A DNA stretch of 64,000 bases, from assembly GCF_037975245.1 (NCBI RefSeq), contig NC_092568.1, forward strand, positions 35,891,001-35,955,000, written 5' to 3'. Source of the stretch: Apostichopus japonicus (lineage: Eukaryota; Echinodermata; Holothuroidea; Aspidochirotida; Stichopodidae). The notes beneath the pieces were generated by a model, which did not search any database, was not told the origin of the DNA, and was given only the letters and a program-made list of their open reading frames with translations. The position numbers and the translations under genes are program-made. This document shows positions 36,308-48,736 of the stretch, piece by piece; positions within the stretch are counted from its first letter, which is position 1; each line of letters opens with the position of its first letter.

Positions 36308-38395
36308 AAAATGTTCCTGTTGGTGTGTAGTAAACCGCGTTGTAAATCGTGACCAAAGAAGAGGGAAAAGATGCAACTATTAAATTCCCTTTACGTTTCC
36401 CCTTCAAAGCAGGATTCTCACCATCAACACTTTTTTTCGTAAATAAAAAGATGTATTTGCTTTCAAGGCAGAAATTGGAAGCACCTTTATAAACTCACCA
36501 ACTATACCTGGTGAATTAATGTTTTTAAAATAAGAGCATTTGAAACGATATTTGTATATGTTGGGCAAAATATTCGTATAGATTAAAGCATTCTACGTTT
36601 ACGTGTGAGAAGAAACTTTTGGCAAGCTGTACAGTGTATTTGCTAATTGGCAGCTGTAAGGTTTCAAGTGCTAAGAATTCATTCCGAAATAGGATTAGAA
36701 TAGCCATTGTGTAAAGTTGGGATCTTGAATGCATATCTGATATCCGGATTTCCGATATATAACGTACTTTTATAATCATACGATAATCCTTTTGAAGATG
36801 ATGGAATTAAGTATCTCTACATGAAGCAATACATCAGGTTAGTTAAACGGCAATAATGTAAGGATTTAATTTTGGTTTTCTGTATTATCACCTAGAAGTA
36901 TCCAAGCAATAAACGTTTCACAAAGTTGTCAAAATATGTATCATTAGAAAGCTAAGACAAATCAAACAAAATAAAAAACCCATACAGACCTTTGTTTCAA
37001 ACGAAACCATTCATAGCTATAAGCCATCGCGTGTTAAATTGAGATGTGGAATGCATAGTTTCCTACGAAAGTTGACACTTTACAGACGTCAATCAAACAT
37101 ATCTTTCGATAATGAGAAGATGCTATCTACCAGTTTCTTTGTTTTAGATTTTGCGACCTCTACACCAAATATTTCAGTTTTTAAGGTGGGTAGTATCACC
37201 GATACTCAGAGTTACACACTCTGAATAAAAAAAACAAATTTACGTGCCAGCATTTTTGGTCGTGTTTCAGGTATTATGACAATGAGTGCAAAGGCATATA
37301 TGTTGTCTCTCGTAACCATTATGAAGAAATAATCACAACAAGTATTGAAGTAATGGGCTATGAAACAGCGTGCAACATAACACCGAATAATGAAGTGTAT
37401 CGCTGCTACATTTTTTCGTATAACATGATCTTATATACATGACACCTCTTTCTCTCTCTCTCTCTCTCACACACAAACACGTATGTAGAATGCAGCATAC
37501 ACAAAGTGTGAAGCTGTACACATTACATCACGTACCTTTCATGTAAGATTTCACTTACCTACTTTAGTTGTAGTCACATATCACTACGCCATGGAGTAAA
37601 TTCTTCAAACTTCATTATTCTGGTACTCGTATTTCCGACCCCTCGATCCCCTCCTGGCTCCTCTTACCTTGTCCTTACCTTCCCCCACCCTCAACCCCCC
37701 CCCCCCAATGGCGGAGAAATAAATCTGAGTTTCCCTTTAAAATGATCTTGTTTAAACCAGAGAAAGGTAAGGAAATGTAAAGCATCGGAAGCTTAGTTAT
37801 ATTTGTCAATATGACATGACATTCTGTAAACATCTTAAACATCAACATGTCATTTTTACACGTACTAATTCACCCCCCCCCCCCACCCACTCATGCCCTA
37901 AAAATAAGGGGTATGGGTCGGATTACATTATTTCGTGCAATTTTTGTTCGAAATTTCGGTGCACTTTTTGTATCACCTTACTTTGTGTAACGATGACAGT
38001 GTTACCCAATCTTCATAAATATTTAAAAAAATGTCAAGACTTTTTTGTCCTGCTATATGTTTGGACGGGGCAGTGAGGGGGGGCTGAAAAGTAATTACAG
38101 TTTAATCAACTAAATGCTTTATTTGACGCACAAGTAAATCCACCCATAGAAAAAATAATGTAAAATAATGCTCGTTCTGGGAATAAAACGTTTTTCTCTT
38201 AATTAGAAATCTTTCAAACTAGCATCGAAACGGAACGGTACCCCTTCTTCGTTTCTTATATAGTCTGGGATTTTTTTTTTGTGTTAACGTCGCCAAAACT
38301 TTTCCAATTTCCTTAAAAGTCTATCCTTGCATGGCTGAATTTTCTAAGGAATTCTTTGTGTGTGTGTGTCCTTACCCTGAAGGTGTCCTACAATT
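36308..38395. other. No gene recognised; simple repeats
   Basis: Contains a (TC)n run followed by a short CA run at about 37445-37480, and C-runs at about 37697-37707 and 37872-37883. An 84-codon minus-strand frame (36525-36779) and an 86-codon plus-strand frame over the C-run (37816-38076) have no recognisable domain. Confidence 0.5.
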
Positions 38396-38869
38396 TAAGG
38401 TGACCAGACGTCCCCGATTTTCGGGGACAGTCCCCGATTACAGTGTGCTGTCCCCGATGAACAAGTGTCCCCGAAAATGTCCCCGATTCGTCAAAATGTT
38501 CAGGAATTTCGAAAATATCCCACATTATTAGTAAAATAATTGTAAAAAACCAATTTATTCAAGTGTGCAGTCGCAGAACGGAACTAAACAGTATTTCAGG
38601 TGGGCCATTGTAAAGTAAAATATGCTAGATCGATCTAGCCTAGCACTCTTTCGTAAAGTAAATAAATTTCATCTAAGAAAAAGCTACATTTTTGAAAATA
38701 AAATTGATTTAAAAAGTGCTTCTAAGTATCACCATTTTACATCTAAGCACCTTAGGCACTAGAAAATTTTCCAAAGGGGATGGGGACACCCCCTCCCCTT
38801 TGACCCCTCCCCCATATCAGTTACGCAATAAATGTCCCTGATTCCAGTCAGGCAAATATGGTCACCTTA
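38396..38869. mobile_element. Non-autonomous DNA transposon (MITE-like) with 11-bp TIRs
   Basis: The ends are perfect 11-bp terminal inverted repeats, TAAGGTGACCA on the left and TGGTCACCTTA on the right, 474 bp apart. Just inside the left end, GTCCCCGA or its close variants occurs five times within about 85 bp, once in inverted orientation. Just inside the right end there is a diverged GTCCCTGATT. Multiple subterminal copies of one octamer are typical of transposase-binding arrays. No transposase frame exists inside. Target-site duplication is not clear: the TIR itself abuts TT on the left and TC on the right. The superfamily (hAT, piggyBac or other) is undetermined. Confidence 0.65.
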
Positions 38870-41135
38870 TCTTACATCCTATTACGATGGATCATGAAGC
38901 AGAAATTCGCGACATGTCTATTCAAGTATAACCAAATCAGAATAAAACGTCACATTTGATAAAGTCATTTTCACCTTGATATACGTCTTATAACAAATAT
39001 ATAAAAAATATAAAAAAATCCGATTTCCCTAAAGGCATAGATAAAAAAAGTCATAAAATATGAACAGTTTTAATCCCACCTTTTCGGTGCCTCATGTGCA
39101 ATCACTACGTCTACTTTCACTCCAACAAGTCCTATTTTCGTCACACGGAGTTATTATTTTGGACGGACCTAATCTGAAGAAAGGGACTAAAAGGGTGAAT
39201 CTTTAAAACACAAGGGCACGGGATTACTTTCGTTCTGGTGACTATCACTATTCTATTTATTGACGAAAGACAAGAACACGCTTGAATTGTCGAGTTTCAT
39301 ACATCGAAGTTCCCTTGAGATGTATAACGGTAAAAAGGTTTAAAAAACATTACGCGATAGCTTCAACAATTTCTCGCGTTTACTCGGATACATTCTTGGT
39401 AAAAAGATACCAGGAAACTGTCCTTCGGTTTCCATACTTGAGCAATCCAATGATAACTTCTCCTATATCAATTCTGCTTTACATATAGAGTGAAGTAATT
39501 AATCCAGAAATTACCGAATCTCTTCAATTCATTTATTGCAACAGTATTAGTATTACCATTTTTGGGGGTTGCGCACGATGAATAACTTGTTGTTGTTGGA
39601 TATTTCTACATACACGTCTACATTCTAATACATCCATATCCACATCCGGTTCTAAACGTGTTTAGATTATCCAAGTTTTACTGCAGTCAATATTCTTATA
39701 ATATTCTAATAAGTTAAGTTATCCCGAGGAACAGAACTTCCGCATCCTTAAGTTATAAACTTAAATGCGAGTTTTACATACAATTTTGTAAACAAAAGAA
39801 AAAACATAGTTGGTATGATTCTGTACAGTTTATCATGCGTGAGTTTTTTGGTTTACCATGTGTTTGGTGTTTGTGTTTGCCAGCTGAACTTATTATCACA
39901 GCTAAGGCTTAATTGTAAAGGGCATCGTCTAGAAAGTACATTTCTATGAACAAAATAACACAATTCTTACGTACATTTCCTATGGATATTGCCTAGCGAG
40001 GATGTGAACAATTGTGTGGTCTGCTATATGAAGTCATGCCAAACTTTGTAAATGTTAACAAATGATTCATACGAAAGTGATATGTACTCTCTGAAGTGTT
40101 GTACTAAACGATAAAGTTTTATTGCAAGGATCACATATTTTACTTCGTATGTCTATAATAAAACCATTGTACTGACAGTTCAATGAAAACCTCACCTTCT
40201 CTTCCTCACCTCACCTTGTCGTGTTTGCAAGTGACCCTGTTTACATCCCACTCCGACTCAAATCGTATAGCCTACCACTAACAGCACTGCAAAAATTAAT
40301 ATACTTTTTCTTATACTTGGCTTTTCATAACCGAAATTCAATAGTAATTCATGTCAGGAGTAAAATTTAACAGTCTGCGAAAACGAGACAAACTTCTCAG
40401 ATATTGTGAGATGTCTTTTATATATACATTTAGCATCCACATATCATATTTACTTATTTTTAAATTAATTTTGAAATGCAGCGTTCTTGTCGTTGATATA
40501 AGTCTGGGACTCACATTGTTTATGTTGTCAATTAGAGCACCACTGGTTTTCAAGAACAAGTTCAACTAGAAGATCGATTTTGTGTTAGTTTACCTAATAT
40601 TTCGTTTTTCAAACAGGTCATGCTAGTCAGGCGTTTTGGTATTGCTCTGTATGTAATTGAAATGAGATATTTGCTTATGACTTTTCGTTGGTACATATAT
40701 ATGTATTAGTCTATATTTTTTTCTCTATTTTGGCGGTTCTTCATGTAAACCAGATCACATCATGTACAGATATCAGGAAATTAATCTCGGATGGAGTCTC
40801 CTTGGTTTAGTTAAAATGAGAACAAGGCTGACTGAAGCAACCAGAGAATCATGTCGACTAGACCGAACGTCTGTACCTGTCTAATACTGACCTAATAAGA
40901 TCAAACATAAAAGGTTTCAACTACAAGTTCACATGTATATATATTAGGAAGAAAATCCACGCGTACTCCAAAAGAAAATATTATTCGACGACAAAAGCAT
41001 AGAAATAAGATATGGCCCATAATTGACACATAAGGAGTCCTATTTTAGAAATTATAAACAGTTTCCTTACTTGTCAAATATGAGTCCTATCTTATTTCTC
41101 TACGTTTGTCTAATACTAATAATAATAATAATTAC
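38870..41135. other. No gene recognised
   Basis: AT-rich non-coding sequence. Overlapping sense and antisense frames of 72-75 codons near 40338-40569 are probably chance. Confidence 0.5.
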
Positions 41136-41138
41136 ATA

Positions 41139-41199
<61 letters not shown>

Positions 41200-41227
41200 A
41201 TGTATATGTATATATATATATAAATAT

Positions 41228-41300
<73 letters not shown>
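41136..41300. repeat. (TA)n-rich microsatellite block
   Basis: TA runs interrupted by TGTATA and TAAATA variants. Long Tyr/Ile frames on both strands are artefacts of this repeat. Confidence 0.95.
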
Positions 41301-41306
<6 letters not shown>

Positions 41307-41408
41307 AATGAAAATCGTAATGAGTTGGAAAATCAAGAACAGTGAAAAAACTTTCAGCCTCCACCGGGATTCGAACCACGGGCCTCCCGCTCTGTACGCG
41401 GACACCCT

Positions 41409-41410
<2 letters not shown>
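41301..41410 (-). mobile_element. Truncated tRNA-derived SINE (same family as the 47.8-48.7 kb array)
   Basis: On the minus strand this has a perfect B box (GGTTCGAATCC) and the body CTGAAAGTTTTTTCACTG through CATTACGATTTTCATTTA, identical in layout to the units at 47758-48681. The tRNA part breaks off in the segment between the B and A boxes, where TGTCC is followed directly by (TA)n, so the A box is lost. Both sides are (TA)n. The loss of the A box makes transcription unlikely. Confidence 0.85.
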
Positions 41411-41456
<46 letters not shown>

Positions 41457-41512
41457 ATTTATAGTTTATTATATAATATTATATATATATATTATATATT
41501 ATATATATATTT
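41411..41512. repeat. (TA)n-rich microsatellite block
   Basis: TA and ATATTATA runs directly continuing from the broken end of the SINE. Confidence 0.9.
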
Positions 41513-43332
41513 CTTATTTATATAATTCTTCTCTAAGTAAATGAATAAATGTAAAATTAGAAATCTGAAGGAAAGAAGCAAGTAGGAATAGATCGGAAAA
41601 TATACCTTGTCCTCTTCTTTTTCTTCTTGCTCACCCCTCCCCCACCCCCACCCCCCACCTACTGGACTATAGAAATGTCTTCAATGCTCTTCACCTAAAG
41701 GCTACATGATAACAAATACGATGAACTTAATGTTAACGCAGGTTGATCTTAGTGCATGGTCCATTCTAAAACTAAAACACAGTTCTTTCGAGAATTACCC
41801 ACGAAACGTATTTACTAATGAACTGACGGTTAATATATATATATTCCATGAGTTTTCGCAGTTTTCTGCGACCTTCACATATTCATAGATTGCATTGCGA
41901 AGCAAACAGCAAAGGTAGATTGGTCACGGACGAGTAACACAAGATACCAGAGGTACTAAATCTTTAACAACTTCAATTTCCGCTTGGGGCGTTCTCAACG
42001 ATTTCAGTTGGGCGGTTTCACTTAAAGTGAATTCGATTAGTCAATGATTGTGCATAAATTAACTTGTATAACTAAGTTCACAAAAAAGAATGTTTGTCAC
42101 TGTATCGATCATATTATCTGCAAATTCCATATTTTATTCTTTACGCCAAAAGTATGAGGTAACTTTGGAATTTACGAAAGACCAAAACAAAAAGAGGAAA
42201 AGAAATAAATAAAAATCTATTTATCCATGCTGTAAGAGGGTATGTTTATCGTTTTCTTCCACTTCCCGATTTTTAATATTCATGTTGCCTGAGTGAAACA
42301 ACAGTTAATTGAAACTGCGTGGTAATCAATCATATATCGGGATAGCGTAGCAGAAAGGGGAGTGCGTACCCATACTTAAAATAGATTCTTACCGATATGT
42401 CAGTTTGAACATGTTTATTTTTTGAGTTCACGCTTTAATGCTTGAAATGCTTAGTACTTTCTTGGTGCTGGCACTGGATACTTCTTTATTATACCGATAA
42501 TAATATCATAAAAAAAAACCGACGAGACTAAATTGATGGGAAATATTGCGTCGAAAGAACGCATGACCTGTGTGCAATAGACGATGTAGCGCTGTGTTCA
42601 CTCATCATGTACATGTGTAACGAACCATTCTTATTAAGGCCAACAATAATCATGTGTGACTAACTCTAAGATATGAATATTCCAATATAATTTGACGTAT
42701 ATGAAGTCATTAGGTTTTTTTTTTATTGTCTGATTTGTAAATTTTACATAGGTAACGTGTTCTTTGCAAGACACAACTGTAGCCTACCATTGTAGGAAAT
42801 TATAGTTCGATTCTTTTTCAACTTTTCTGAAATTATAAGATGCAAATCAAACATTTTAATATCTTTCATTATTTAAGATACTGCATGTATACATGCATGG
42901 CTATATGTTTATGTCTACATGAGTCATGTAGCAGTATTAATATAAAGAATTTTGGTTTTCATATTCATATAGGCCTAACTGTCTTCTTCAGAATAAATTT
43001 AAAATGTAACTAAAGGAGCAAATAAAGAAAATATGGGCTTATTTAATTATCTAAAAGGAGGTTTTTTTCTTGGAAAACGACGAGGTTTTCGAACACTTCC
43101 GATAAAGGGCCTATAGGTCCAATGATAAATGGCTTGCGTAAAGACAAACCCATTTCACTCAAACAGTAGCAAGCACAAACGAATCTTTATATTCCATACA
43201 AGAGGCATTTAACCGCTCTGTACAGTGACTCAATGTATCTGCATATACGTGTTTGTAAATATCAGTTTAGATGAATATATGAATATAAATATGTGTATGT
43301 GTGCGTGTATGTGTATGTGTATACTATGTAGA

Positions 43333-43370
<38 letters not shown>

Positions 43371-44057
43371 TTATATATATACACTTATATGTGTTGTATT
43401 GTTACTGCGACGTTCTCTCGATATCAACACACATACTGACATATTGCCTACCATATTTTTAACGTAGCAGATAATAGAAGAATGAATACCTCCCCTATAT
43501 CAATTAAATAATCCCATTGACACCCATTCGGTCATCTCACCAGTGGTTACATTTATAGGCTCATATCTCATGCGGTAACTCATACATTTGCCAACTTTCT
43601 CCACAAAATAACAACTTTAGCTTGTGACTGCATGGATGCAGCAATAAACAACATATCACGATTGAAAACTAAATCTGCGTCGGCCACTAATTATTAAATT
43701 AATTACTTGTTTTTGGATACAGTTTTTCGTTGCTATTATAATTTTAATTGATCTGAATAAGTCTCTAGCGAATTAAAACAAAGAATTATCACGATGCAAG
43801 GCCCATCTTCTTAGGTGACCATCAACTCTCTTGAAATAGTCTCCATGCTTCCATATCAAGCCTTATTTGTTTCTGTTTTTATGGATCTATTTTTGTACTC
43901 AATGATAGAACCTATTCATGTAGAATAGTTCAAAGTTGAAGCCAAATTGGTTCATTCTCCTTTCATCATTACTTATTAAGTGCAATAAAATCCCAAGGGT
44001 ATATCACAGCCATTTGTTTAGAAACACCGTTAAAGACAAGAGTCCCTTTTACGTCTT

Positions 44058-44097
<40 letters not shown>

Positions 44098-45377
44098 CTT
44101 TATTCCGTTTTTTCTTTATTTGTCAAGAGAAAGCAACCGATCGATTTCAAATAGAAGTTATCACATAGAAGTATCTTTACAATGTCTAAACATCGTGCTA
44201 AATTAAGGAACTGATTACTAACCATAGACACTAATACGATCGGCAGAGTTATAAATTGCAAATAAAATCACGACCAACGTCATTTTTAGGTAAAACAACT
44301 ACTTCTTTTCCTTTGGGCTAATCACTTTACCCGTCACCTAAGAGGCTTACTCTAATCAGAAATACTCTGTATCAACCACAAGGCTTAATTTAGAGAAGTA
44401 AAAAGATGGTGTTAAATTCATGAAACTCCCGTTGCAGCATAAGTGTCTAAGAGTCTTTATCTTTCTCTGTCTTATAATCTTTCTTTCTTTCTCTTTCTCT
44501 CTCTTTCTACTTTTCTTGACTCTATAGCAGTTTTTACAGACTCCGTCAGCTGGGATAATTACAGCAGCAATGTTAAAATATAACACTGTATTCTGACTGA
44601 TTATGTATATGAAATATAAGCGATACGAGTACACGTGTAGTTGTTATCCTAGTAAATTCACTGCTGTGAATTATTGTTGCCTTTTCATATGTGTTTTATG
44701 TTCCCATTAATTCAGTTACTGACTTTAATCATATAGCATTCTATTTTAAAGCCACCAGCCTGACATTCATAACCGCGCAAATATTCCTCCTACTCCTACT
44801 AAACATTTGATCCTTTTATTCTGTGTTATTATAACGCTAAATGTAATTGGATATACTTAAGATACGTTTAGTAACATAATCAAATCCTGCAAATGAAGCA
44901 CATTCCTCTTGAAAATGATTTTGCGTGGAATGTTCTTTGAAACTTTCAGGACAATGAATGTTCAATAATTGTCATAATTAAATCTAGCACTAAACAGATG
45001 CGATAGAGCAGCCGTGCGAATCCTTTCCATAACTGTTACTAAAGGCAACCTACAAAGATTGAAGTATGTCTGCTATATGCTCTCAATGCACAAATGATCC
45101 CGTAAGTGTAATCACGAAAAGTTGGTTTATAGTGAAGTATGATAATTCAAATGAAACCTGGAATGCGAGTTCCATTATTAATGTTTCTTGAAACTCGTTA
45201 GAAGGTTCATGTTTGGTGCAGACTAAGTATAGTAATATTTATACTGACTTTTTTGCTGACAACATTGATATTTTGCAACGGATATTTTAAAAAAAAACAT
45301 ACATATTTCCCTCAATATAAATTTTGAGAATATAGGTAAACGAACAAGGTTCTACGTATTGACCCATAAACGACCGA
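41513..45377. other. No gene recognised; simple repeats
   Basis: AT-rich sequence with a (TA)n block at about 43337-43381, (TC)n at about 44061-44100, and a second TC-rich tract at about 44460-44512. A 92-codon minus-strand frame over the TC tract is an artefact of it. Confidence 0.5.
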
Positions 45378-45789
45378 ACTATGTTTTATATGTCAAGATA
45401 GTGACGCAAGTCTTTCACGTGTTACGTGTCACGAGAGTGATGTACAACTACGTGCGAGGTATTACTAGAGTGATGCACAACTATGTGTTATATGGCAAGA
45501 GGGTCTATCATAAATAAGCGCATGTGTCAAGGAGTGTTTTACAACTCTGTGTGTTGCTTAAAGGGAGTGATGCATAACTGTACGTTATGTGCCAAGATAG
45601 GGATTGACAGGTATGTGTTATGTCTCAACAACGTGATTCATAACTGCGTCCGATGTGACAAGAAAGTGATGTACAACTAATTGTTATGTGTCAAGAAAGT
45701 GCATCGTAAATACGTCCTTGTGTGTTGGAAAACTCAGTGTGTGTGTGTGGTTTTAATGGAGTGATGCATAACTGTGCGCTGTGTGAGAG
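45378..45789. repeat. 33-bp minisatellite, left part (about 12 degenerate units)
   Basis: The consensus is approximately ATGTGTCAAGAGAGTGATGCATAACTGTGCGTT, in two halves ATGTGTCAAGAGAGTGATGC and ATAACTGTGCGTT. Units are strongly diverged. The same array resumes at 50009, and a two-unit block containing GATGTGTTATGTC(T/C)CAACAA is recognisable on both sides. The array was therefore continuous before the LINE now lying between the halves was inserted. Confidence 0.85.
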
Positions 45790-46112
45790 AAGAAGTGGCG
45801 CTCGCTACTGAGCTGCCTGCAATATTTTTGTTCACTCGCAGATTTTTCTAGCTTTTAACAACCTTTCTTGCCTCGTTTACGTTTTATTGTGGAATGGTGT
45901 GTTGTTTAGAAAACTAACAATTAACGAATCAGCTCGTTTGAACGTATTTGTCGAGGATGATGCTGCATCTTTAGGTTAACATATTGTGTCAACTCTCTCT
46001 CTCAGTTTTCCAATAAATCTAAGTATTAGGCATTTACACTGGAACCTATATACAGAGCAAACACCATACGTGTTCCGTGGAGAACGGATCTGGTCCCAAC
46101 CTGATACTACAC

Positions 46113-46990
46113 ATTAAAATTTGTACATTATGCAGCATTAAAGCCCGCATGACAGAGCATTTGTTGAAGCCACGTGGTGCTGCATGAACACGCTGAAAGA
46201 CGTCGACCTAGAGGCACGAGAACTGGTATGCAGAAGAGATTAATAACTACGCAGTCTGTTAACTTCAGCCATCGTTATGGAATCTCCTCTAGCTTTAACA
46301 GTATTCAAGGCAAGTTTCACACATTTAGAGCAGACTATTGTAAATATGCCAAATCTTTTGTTTCATAGCTCTGCAACTAGAAACAAAAAGTCAAACATAC
46401 GGCAGTCAATCATGGAACGAAGTGATTCCGCAACACCTGGTTACATATAAGGCCTAACAACTGCAGAATTTCTATGTTTCGCCATTATAGGGAGTTCTCG
46501 GCTAATGGTGGGGGTTTAATAACTTACATTTCTAATGAATGGACTATTTCCTGCCCCAAAGGTATGTCAAACTTGATCATCGCCGGACATTGAACTACTG
46601 GCTGTGATTCCCCGTCCCGTTTTCTGCCAAGTAGTCTAGGCAATATCACTATTGTCAACATTTATAACAGTCCCTCATCAAATTTTTCAGTTGCTGATGC
46701 AGACCTGAAGAAGGCACTAACAAAAAACAACCCTCGATCTAACATCGTAATTGTATGGGACATCAACTGAAACTCTACCCTGGGACTGTGGGCTACAAAG
46801 CAACCTTGTCAATTCATCACATATCCAAGATCACAGGCTACTTTGGATGCTGTGTATGTCAAAGATGATAATTATCAAGTTAGGAAACAACATCCCATAG
46901 CCACATCTGACCATTTCAGCATATATGCATCATGCCAAAGTACACAGAGAAACATCGCCACGTTCACAAAAAGACACGAAGAAGGGAGAG
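46113..46990 (+). pseudogene. LINE endonuclease (APE/EEP) domain remnant
   Basis: This is the DNA-nicking domain of the LINE. Its start is recognisable as IKICTLCSIKARMTEHLL (46113-46166), which parallels the usual first strand of LINE endonucleases. A glycine-rich GGGLITYIS block follows at about 46509-46535 and a VNIYNSPSSN block at about 46650. The GDFN-type motif is altered to WDIN at 46756-46767. The terminal catalytic SDH is kept (46906-46914, TSDHFSIY). At least two frameshifts and several stops make it non-functional. Confidence 0.8.
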
Positions 46991-47399
46991 GGACGTTATA
47001 GTATGGAAAATATCAAGTACTTACGAGAAATGATTGGCTTAACTGGAGTGTATTTACCAAGAACTATAATACTTTGAATGAACTCACTGAAGTGTTTTCA
47101 GGTAATATTTAACTTTACAACTGATTAAATGCATTCCAGATTAAGCTTATACCAGCCTCGGAGATGATAAAGAGATTGCTAGCAGATGAGAAAATAAAGA
47201 AATTAGTAAAGAGAAGATGAAAGTAGTTGAAACCGCTGATACAGCAAAGAGCTTACACAGAGATATCAATAAGTAAGCACAAAAATAGATCTGTTTATTT
47301 GACAAAGTACATCAAATTCAAATTCTCTTTGGAGTCTGCTAAAACCCATAAGCATTATAAACATATTATATCTAGTGAACTTAGAATTGAATGAAAAGA

Positions 47400-47690
47400 A
47401 CATCTTGGACGTTTCAACAGTGCTGTTATTAAGAATGTTAATTTGATCCTACCAGAAAGAACAAATGAGGATGAAGTTATCGAATACTTTAGTCTTGTTA
47501 AAAGTGGAATTGCCTCAGGTTTCGACAGCATCTCGTGTTGGGTTTTTTTTTTAAATAATGTGCAGAGGAACTGTCAAGTATATTTGAAACACTATTTAAT
47601 AGAAGTGTAAATGAAAGTCTGATTCCATCTTCGTGGAGACCTACTAAAACGTCTCCCGTACCCAAAACAAGTATATCCGACTTCAGTCAA
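47400..47690 (+). pseudogene. LINE reverse transcriptase, N-terminal remnant
   Basis: A KSGIASGFDSIS block (about 47500-47535) matches the KAxGxDGI motif of non-LTR reverse transcriptases. After a frameshift in a T-run, CAEELSSIFETLFNRSV (from 47569), LIPSSW and PVPK follow in the canonical order. The DYRP motif is cut at 47690, where (TA)n and the 373-bp array begin. Confidence 0.8.
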
Positions 47691-47698
47691 TGACTATA

Positions 47699-47708
47699 GA
47701 CCTATATA

Positions 47709-47757
<49 letters not shown>
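47699..47757. repeat. (TA)n microsatellite, left border of array
   Basis: A TA run between the interrupted LINE reverse transcriptase and the first 373-bp unit. Confidence 0.95.
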
Positions 47758-47760
<3 letters not shown>

Positions 47761-48679
47761 GACAAAGGCAAATGAATATATATAAATGAAAATCGTAATG
47801 AGTTGGAAAATCAAGAACAGTGAAAAAACTTTCAGCCTCCACCCGGATTCGAACCACGGGCCTCCCGCTCTGTACGCGGACACCATAACCACTAGGCTAT
47901 GGACGCTGATTGTATGTCCAGAGGTTCGAAACCGGTAAGGAAGATCGTAATTCCACTGTAGGCGTTTGTCACCTATATCGAACAATACTAGTTCTGTTTT
48001 TGGTGACATATTTTGCCCTACTCTAGAGATTAAACATGATGCTATCCAACTCGAAAATCATTTGTGATTCCTAAAGCCGGATCTCAAAAGAGATACTTTG
48101 AACAGACTTTATGTTAATGCAATGGAGGTAAACGACAAAGGCAAATGAATATATATAAATGAAAATCGTAATGAGTTGGAAAATCAAGAACAGTGAAAAA
48201 ACTTTCAGCCTCAACCGGGATTCGAACCACGGGCCTCCCGCTCTGTACGCGGACACCCTAACCACTAGGCTATGGACGCTGATTGTATGTCCAGAGGTTC
48301 GAAACCGGTAAGGAAGGTCGTAATTCCACTGTAGGCGTTTGTCACCTATATCGAACAATACTAGTTCTGTTTTTGGTGACATATTTTGCCCTACTCTAGA
48401 GATCAAACATGATGCTATCCAACTCGAAAATCATTTGTGATTCCTAAAGCCGGATCTCGAAAGAGATACTTTGAACAGACTTTATGTTAATGCAATGGAG
48501 GTAAACGACAAAGACAAATGAATATATATAAATGAAAATCGTAATGAGTTGGAAAATCAAGAACAGTGAAAAAACTTTCAGCCTCCACCGGGATTCGAAC
48601 CACAGGCCTTCCGCTCTGTACGCGGACGCCCTAACCACTAGGCTATGGACGCTGATTGTATGTCCAGAGGTTCGAAACC

Positions 48680-48681
<2 letters not shown>
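47758..48681 (-). repeat. Tandem array of 373-bp units each containing a tRNA-derived SINE
   Basis: The word GACAAAGGCAAATG (GACAAAGACAAATG in unit 3) recurs at 47761, 48134 and 48507, an exact 373-bp period twice. There are two full units and a third that stops after about 175 bp. Units 1 and 2 differ at only a few positions. Each holds a minus-strand tRNA-like head with perfect A box TAGCCTAGTGG (47889-47899 in unit 1) and perfect B box GGTTCGAATCC (47845-47855), then a SINE body ending CATTACGATTTTCATTTA. The other about 228 bp of the unit is upstream of the tRNA head and unrecognised. Minus-strand frames of about 100 codons across the units read through the SINE and are not genes. Confidence 0.93.

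Positions 48682-48734
<53 letters not shown>
48682..48734. repeat. (TA)n microsatellite, right border of array
   Basis: About 26 TA dinucleotides directly continuing from the broken end of unit 3 (GGTTCGAAACCGG then TA repeats). Confidence 0.95.

Positions 48735-48736
<2 letters not shown>

Noticed and set aside
41100-41414. Long Tyr/Ile frames on both strands
   Set aside because: Direct translation of (TA)n; the same applies at 53420-53751 and 57854-58185.
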